Source: Actinocorallia populi
GTDB lineage: Bacteria; Actinomycetota; Actinomycetes; Streptosporangiales; Streptosporangiaceae
Reading direction: 5' to 3'
DNA: 64,000 bases
NCBI RefSeq assembly: GCF_002995495.1
Contig: NZ_PVZV01000002.1
Location: 1,054,001-1,118,000, forward strand
The notes under the pieces are model-generated. The model ran no database searches, was not told where the DNA came from, and worked only from the letters and a program-made list of their open reading frames with translations. The translations under genes were made by a program, and so were the position numbers. Every line of letters begins with the position of its first letter. Position 1 is the stretch's first letter. This document shows, piece after piece, positions 62,107-64,000 of this stretch.

Positions 62107-63840
62107 GTGGCTGAGAAGTGGGTGGAGACGACGGTCGAAGGGTTCGAGGCGTGGGCCGCCACGCGGGGAGGCGCCGACCTGCACGGGGCGCGGATCCTGG
62201 TGGAGCTGGCCGACCTGAACCGGACCGCTGAGCTGGACGGGGAACTGCTGCGGGAGATCCTGCTGGAGGACTTCCCCGAGAACGTGGTGGCCGGGCCCGA
62301 CGACGGGCCGGCCGTGCTGGGCGCCGCGCGCGACCTGGTGGCCTACCTCGCCGAGGGCGGCGAGCTGGACGGGGCGCGGGTGCGCGAGCTGGAGGGCGTG
62401 CTCGACACCGTCGGGCCCGAGTTCACCGAGGCGCTGGAGGCGTCGGCCGAGAACGACGGGAACGCCGCCGAGCTGTTCCTGCGGATGATGGCCGCCGACG
62501 GGGTGGACCCCGACGACGAGGCGGCCGTCGAGGCATGGGCGCGCGAGTTCGAGGCGCTCTCCGACGAGGAGAAGCTCGAGCGCACCATGCGGCAGTTCGC
62601 CGCCGACAACGTGGTGCCGCCCGTCCGGCTGGCGCCCCGCGCCGAGCTGGCCGCCGCCGCCCGCGCGTCCGCGCTGCTCACCGGCGCGCTCGAGCTGGCC
62701 TCCTGGGCGGACGGGCGCGCGCTGGAGGAGGACCGGCTCACCGAGGACGACGTGAAGGCCGCCGCGGCGGCCCTCGGCCTGCCCGGCGAGGACGGCGAGC
62801 ACCCGGATCTGGAGCGCCTCTGGGACGCCGCGCGGCACGCCGACCTCATCGAGGTCGACGGCGGCCGCGCCCGCGGCGCGCAGGCGCCGGAGACCGGCGA
62901 GGACGAGGCCGTGCTGGCCCTGTGGGTCGCGCTGTTCGACGGCGTCGTCACCCGCGAGTTCCCCGAGGACGCCGCGCTCAGCCCGCTGGAGGTCTGCCAG
63001 GGCGAGCTGCCCAGCGTGCTGCTGCACCTGTACGAGCACGGCACGGCGGCCCCGTTCGGCGAGCTGGTCAGCGGGCTGGTCGAGCACGTGCAGGACAGCT
63101 ACGAGATCGCCGACGCCCCGACCCTCGCCCAGGGCCTGCCGCAGGCGCTGCGCCTGGAGCTGGACGGCCTGGCCCGCTGGGGCGCGCTGACCCCGGACGG
63201 CGAGGGCGAGACCGCCCTCACCCCGCTGGGCGTCCACGCGGTCCGGGAGCTGCTGCTGGCCGACGGCTACACCGCCCCGCTCATCGGCGACCTCGCCGAG
63301 GGCTCGGCGGAGGAGCTGGTGGGCGGCCTGGTGCACCACCGCGAGGACACCGCGGAGCAGGAGATCGGCCTGTGGCTGGCGGCGCGCTCGGCGGCCGAGG
63401 CCGCCGACGGCCTGCTGGAGCTGATGCGCGAGGGCCTGCCGGCCCAGCGCAACATCGCGGCCGTCGTGCTGCAGCAGGTCGGCCAGGACGCCGAGCCGCT
63501 GATCCGCGCCGCCCTGGGGGCCCGCGAGACCCGCCCGTACGCGGCGATCTGGCTGAACACCCACGGCGACGAGGAGACCGCCCCGTCCGAGGACGACCTC
63601 CAGTGGATGTTCGTCGACACCCTCGCCGGGATGATCGAGGCGGTCGGCCCGCACGACGCCGTCCAGGTCGCGCTGGCCGACAGCGAGGTCGACGCCGACC
63701 TCACCGCGCTGATCGAGAACGTCTGGCGGCTGGACCACCCGCACGTCGGGGAGGTCCTGGAGGCCGTCGGCGAGCACCACCACGACAAGGAGCTGGCCAA
63801 GCTCGCCCGCAAGGCCGCCTTCAAGGCCCGTTCCAAGTAG
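62107..63840 (+). CDS. Hypothetical acidic helical-repeat protein
   Basis: A 577-residue acidic protein without signal peptide or membrane helices and with no family I recognise. It is rich in short helices. The region around residues 395-480 (LAEGSAEELVGGLVHHREDTAEQEIGLWLAARSAAEAADGLLELMREGLPAQRNIAAVVLQQVG) looks like HEAT-type repeats, and the tail HHHDKELAKLARKAAFKARSK is basic. The GTG at 62107 is the first good start. It is enclosed by hairpins and lies between priA and def, so it is probably a single-gene unit. Confidence 0.7.
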   Translation: MAEKWVETTVEGFEAWAATRGGADLHGARILVELADLNRTAELDGELLREILLEDFPENVVAGPDDGPAVLGAARDLVAYLAEGGELDGARVRELEGVLDTVGPEFTEALEASAENDGNAAELFLRMMAADGVDPDDEAAVEAWAREFEALSDEEKLERTMRQFAADNVVPPVRLAPRAELAAAARASALLTGALELASWADGRALEEDRLTEDDVKAAAAALGLPGEDGEHPDLERLWDAARHADLIEVDGGRARGAQAPETGEDEAVLALWVALFDGVVTREFPEDAALSPLEVCQGELPSVLLHLYEHGTAAPFGELVSGLVEHVQDSYEIADAPTLAQGLPQALRLELDGLARWGALTPDGEGETALTPLGVHAVRELLLADGYTAPLIGDLAEGSAEELVGGLVHHREDTAEQEIGLWLAARSAAEAADGLLELMREGLPAQRNIAAVVLQQVGQDAEPLIRAALGARETRPYAAIWLNTHGDEETAPSEDDLQWMFVDTLAGMIEAVGPHDAVQVALADSEVDADLTALIENVWRLDHPHVGEVLEAVGEHHHDKELAKLARKAAFKARSK

Positions 63841-63857
63841 CCTCCGCGCCGGAGCAC

Positions 63858-63886
63858 GGCCCGTCCCCGCCGAGCGGGGGCGGGCC
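63858..63886 (+). terminator. Terminator after the helical-repeat gene
   Basis: A 13-bp stem (GGCCCGTCCCCGC against GCGGGGGCGGGCC, with one G-T pair) and CGA loop begins 18 bp after the stop codon. Confidence 0.75.
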
Positions 63887-63968
63887 GCTCCCGCGCAGGG
63901 CCGGAGCGGCCCGGTGACGCTCGTAGACTGGGCTTGATCCGGAGAACCTTCTGCCTGAGGAGATGGCT

Positions 63969-64000
63969 TTGGCGGTCAAGCCGATACGTTTGTTCGGTGA
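63969..64000 (+). CDS. def: Peptide deformylase, first codons only (runs off window)
   Basis: The last 32 bases read MAVKPIRLFG from a TTG at 63969, the typical N-terminus of actinobacterial peptide deformylase (AVKPIRLFGDPVL in relatives), which removes the N-formyl group from new proteins. GAGGAG at 63957-63962 is correctly spaced for the TTG but abuts the in-frame ATG at 63963. In other actinomycetes def and fmt follow priA. Only ten codons are visible. Confidence 0.7.
   Translation, partial: MAVKPIRLFG

Overview
The window is strongly GC-rich, uses many GTG and TTG starts, and has dense, often overlapping genes. It carries bldD next to a pyrR-pyrB-pyrC-carA-carB-pyrK-pyrD-pyrF operon, followed by the actinobacterial IHF gene, gmk, rpoZ, coaBC, metK and priA. 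This points to a filamentous actinomycete chromosome, most likely of the Streptosporangiales (Actinomadura-like). The taxon is an inference from gene order and protein style. No tRNA, rRNA, CRISPR array, transposase, integrase or phage structural gene was recognised.

About 1-44.4 kb is an accessory, regulator-rich half made of small modules, most pairing a regulator with one to three targets. In order: the end of a GNAT gene and a toxin-antitoxin pair enclosed by a 70-bp direct repeat; an XRE-TPR regulator; two overlapping AlkB-like dioxygenase genes facing a P-loop kinase; a MerR/metallo-hydrolase pair; a winged-helix / PPDK-like / histidine phosphatase operon; a DrrAB-type exporter with a TetR regulator; an SDR with a MerR regulator; a TetR-SMR-SMR efflux operon; an 808-residue protein of unknown role; a saccharopine-dehydrogenase-like enzyme with a GlxA-type regulator; an ECF42-type sigma factor with its YCII/DGPF partner; an MFS pump; a DUF998 protein behind a very long inverted repeat; a LysR-controlled reductase/hydrolase operon; a second copy of the XRE-TPR regulator facing an anti-sigma-type ATPase; a Tat-exported sulfatase and a PGRP amidase; a decayed ether-lipid hydroxylase beside an intact lysoplasmalogenase-family gene; a HEPN gene behind a textbook actinobacterial SOS box; a two-component system with secreted and membrane neighbours; and a second MFS pump.

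From 44.4 kb on the sequence is conserved core. BldD, the c-di-GMP-responsive developmental regulator, lies divergent to the pyrimidine operon. The operon leader folds so as to mask the pyrR ribosome binding site, which fits PyrR-mediated translational control. The eight pyrimidine genes are nearly all stop-start overlapped and encode UMP synthesis from glutamine, bicarbonate and aspartate, except orotate phosphoribosyltransferase (pyrE), which is not here. The IHF, gmk, rpoZ, coaBC and metK genes follow, then a helicase-dead PriA, a large hypothetical protein, and the first codons of peptide deformylase at the right edge.

The items most worth following up are the direct-repeat-bounded toxin-antitoxin segment, the tandem AlkB-like/kinase cluster, the two XRE-TPR paralogues 31 kb apart with the same start architecture, the twin-operator hairpin before DUF998, and the SOS-box-controlled HEPN gene. 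Start codons were chosen from ribosome binding sites, overlaps and paralogue comparison, and are given with their alternatives where doubtful.
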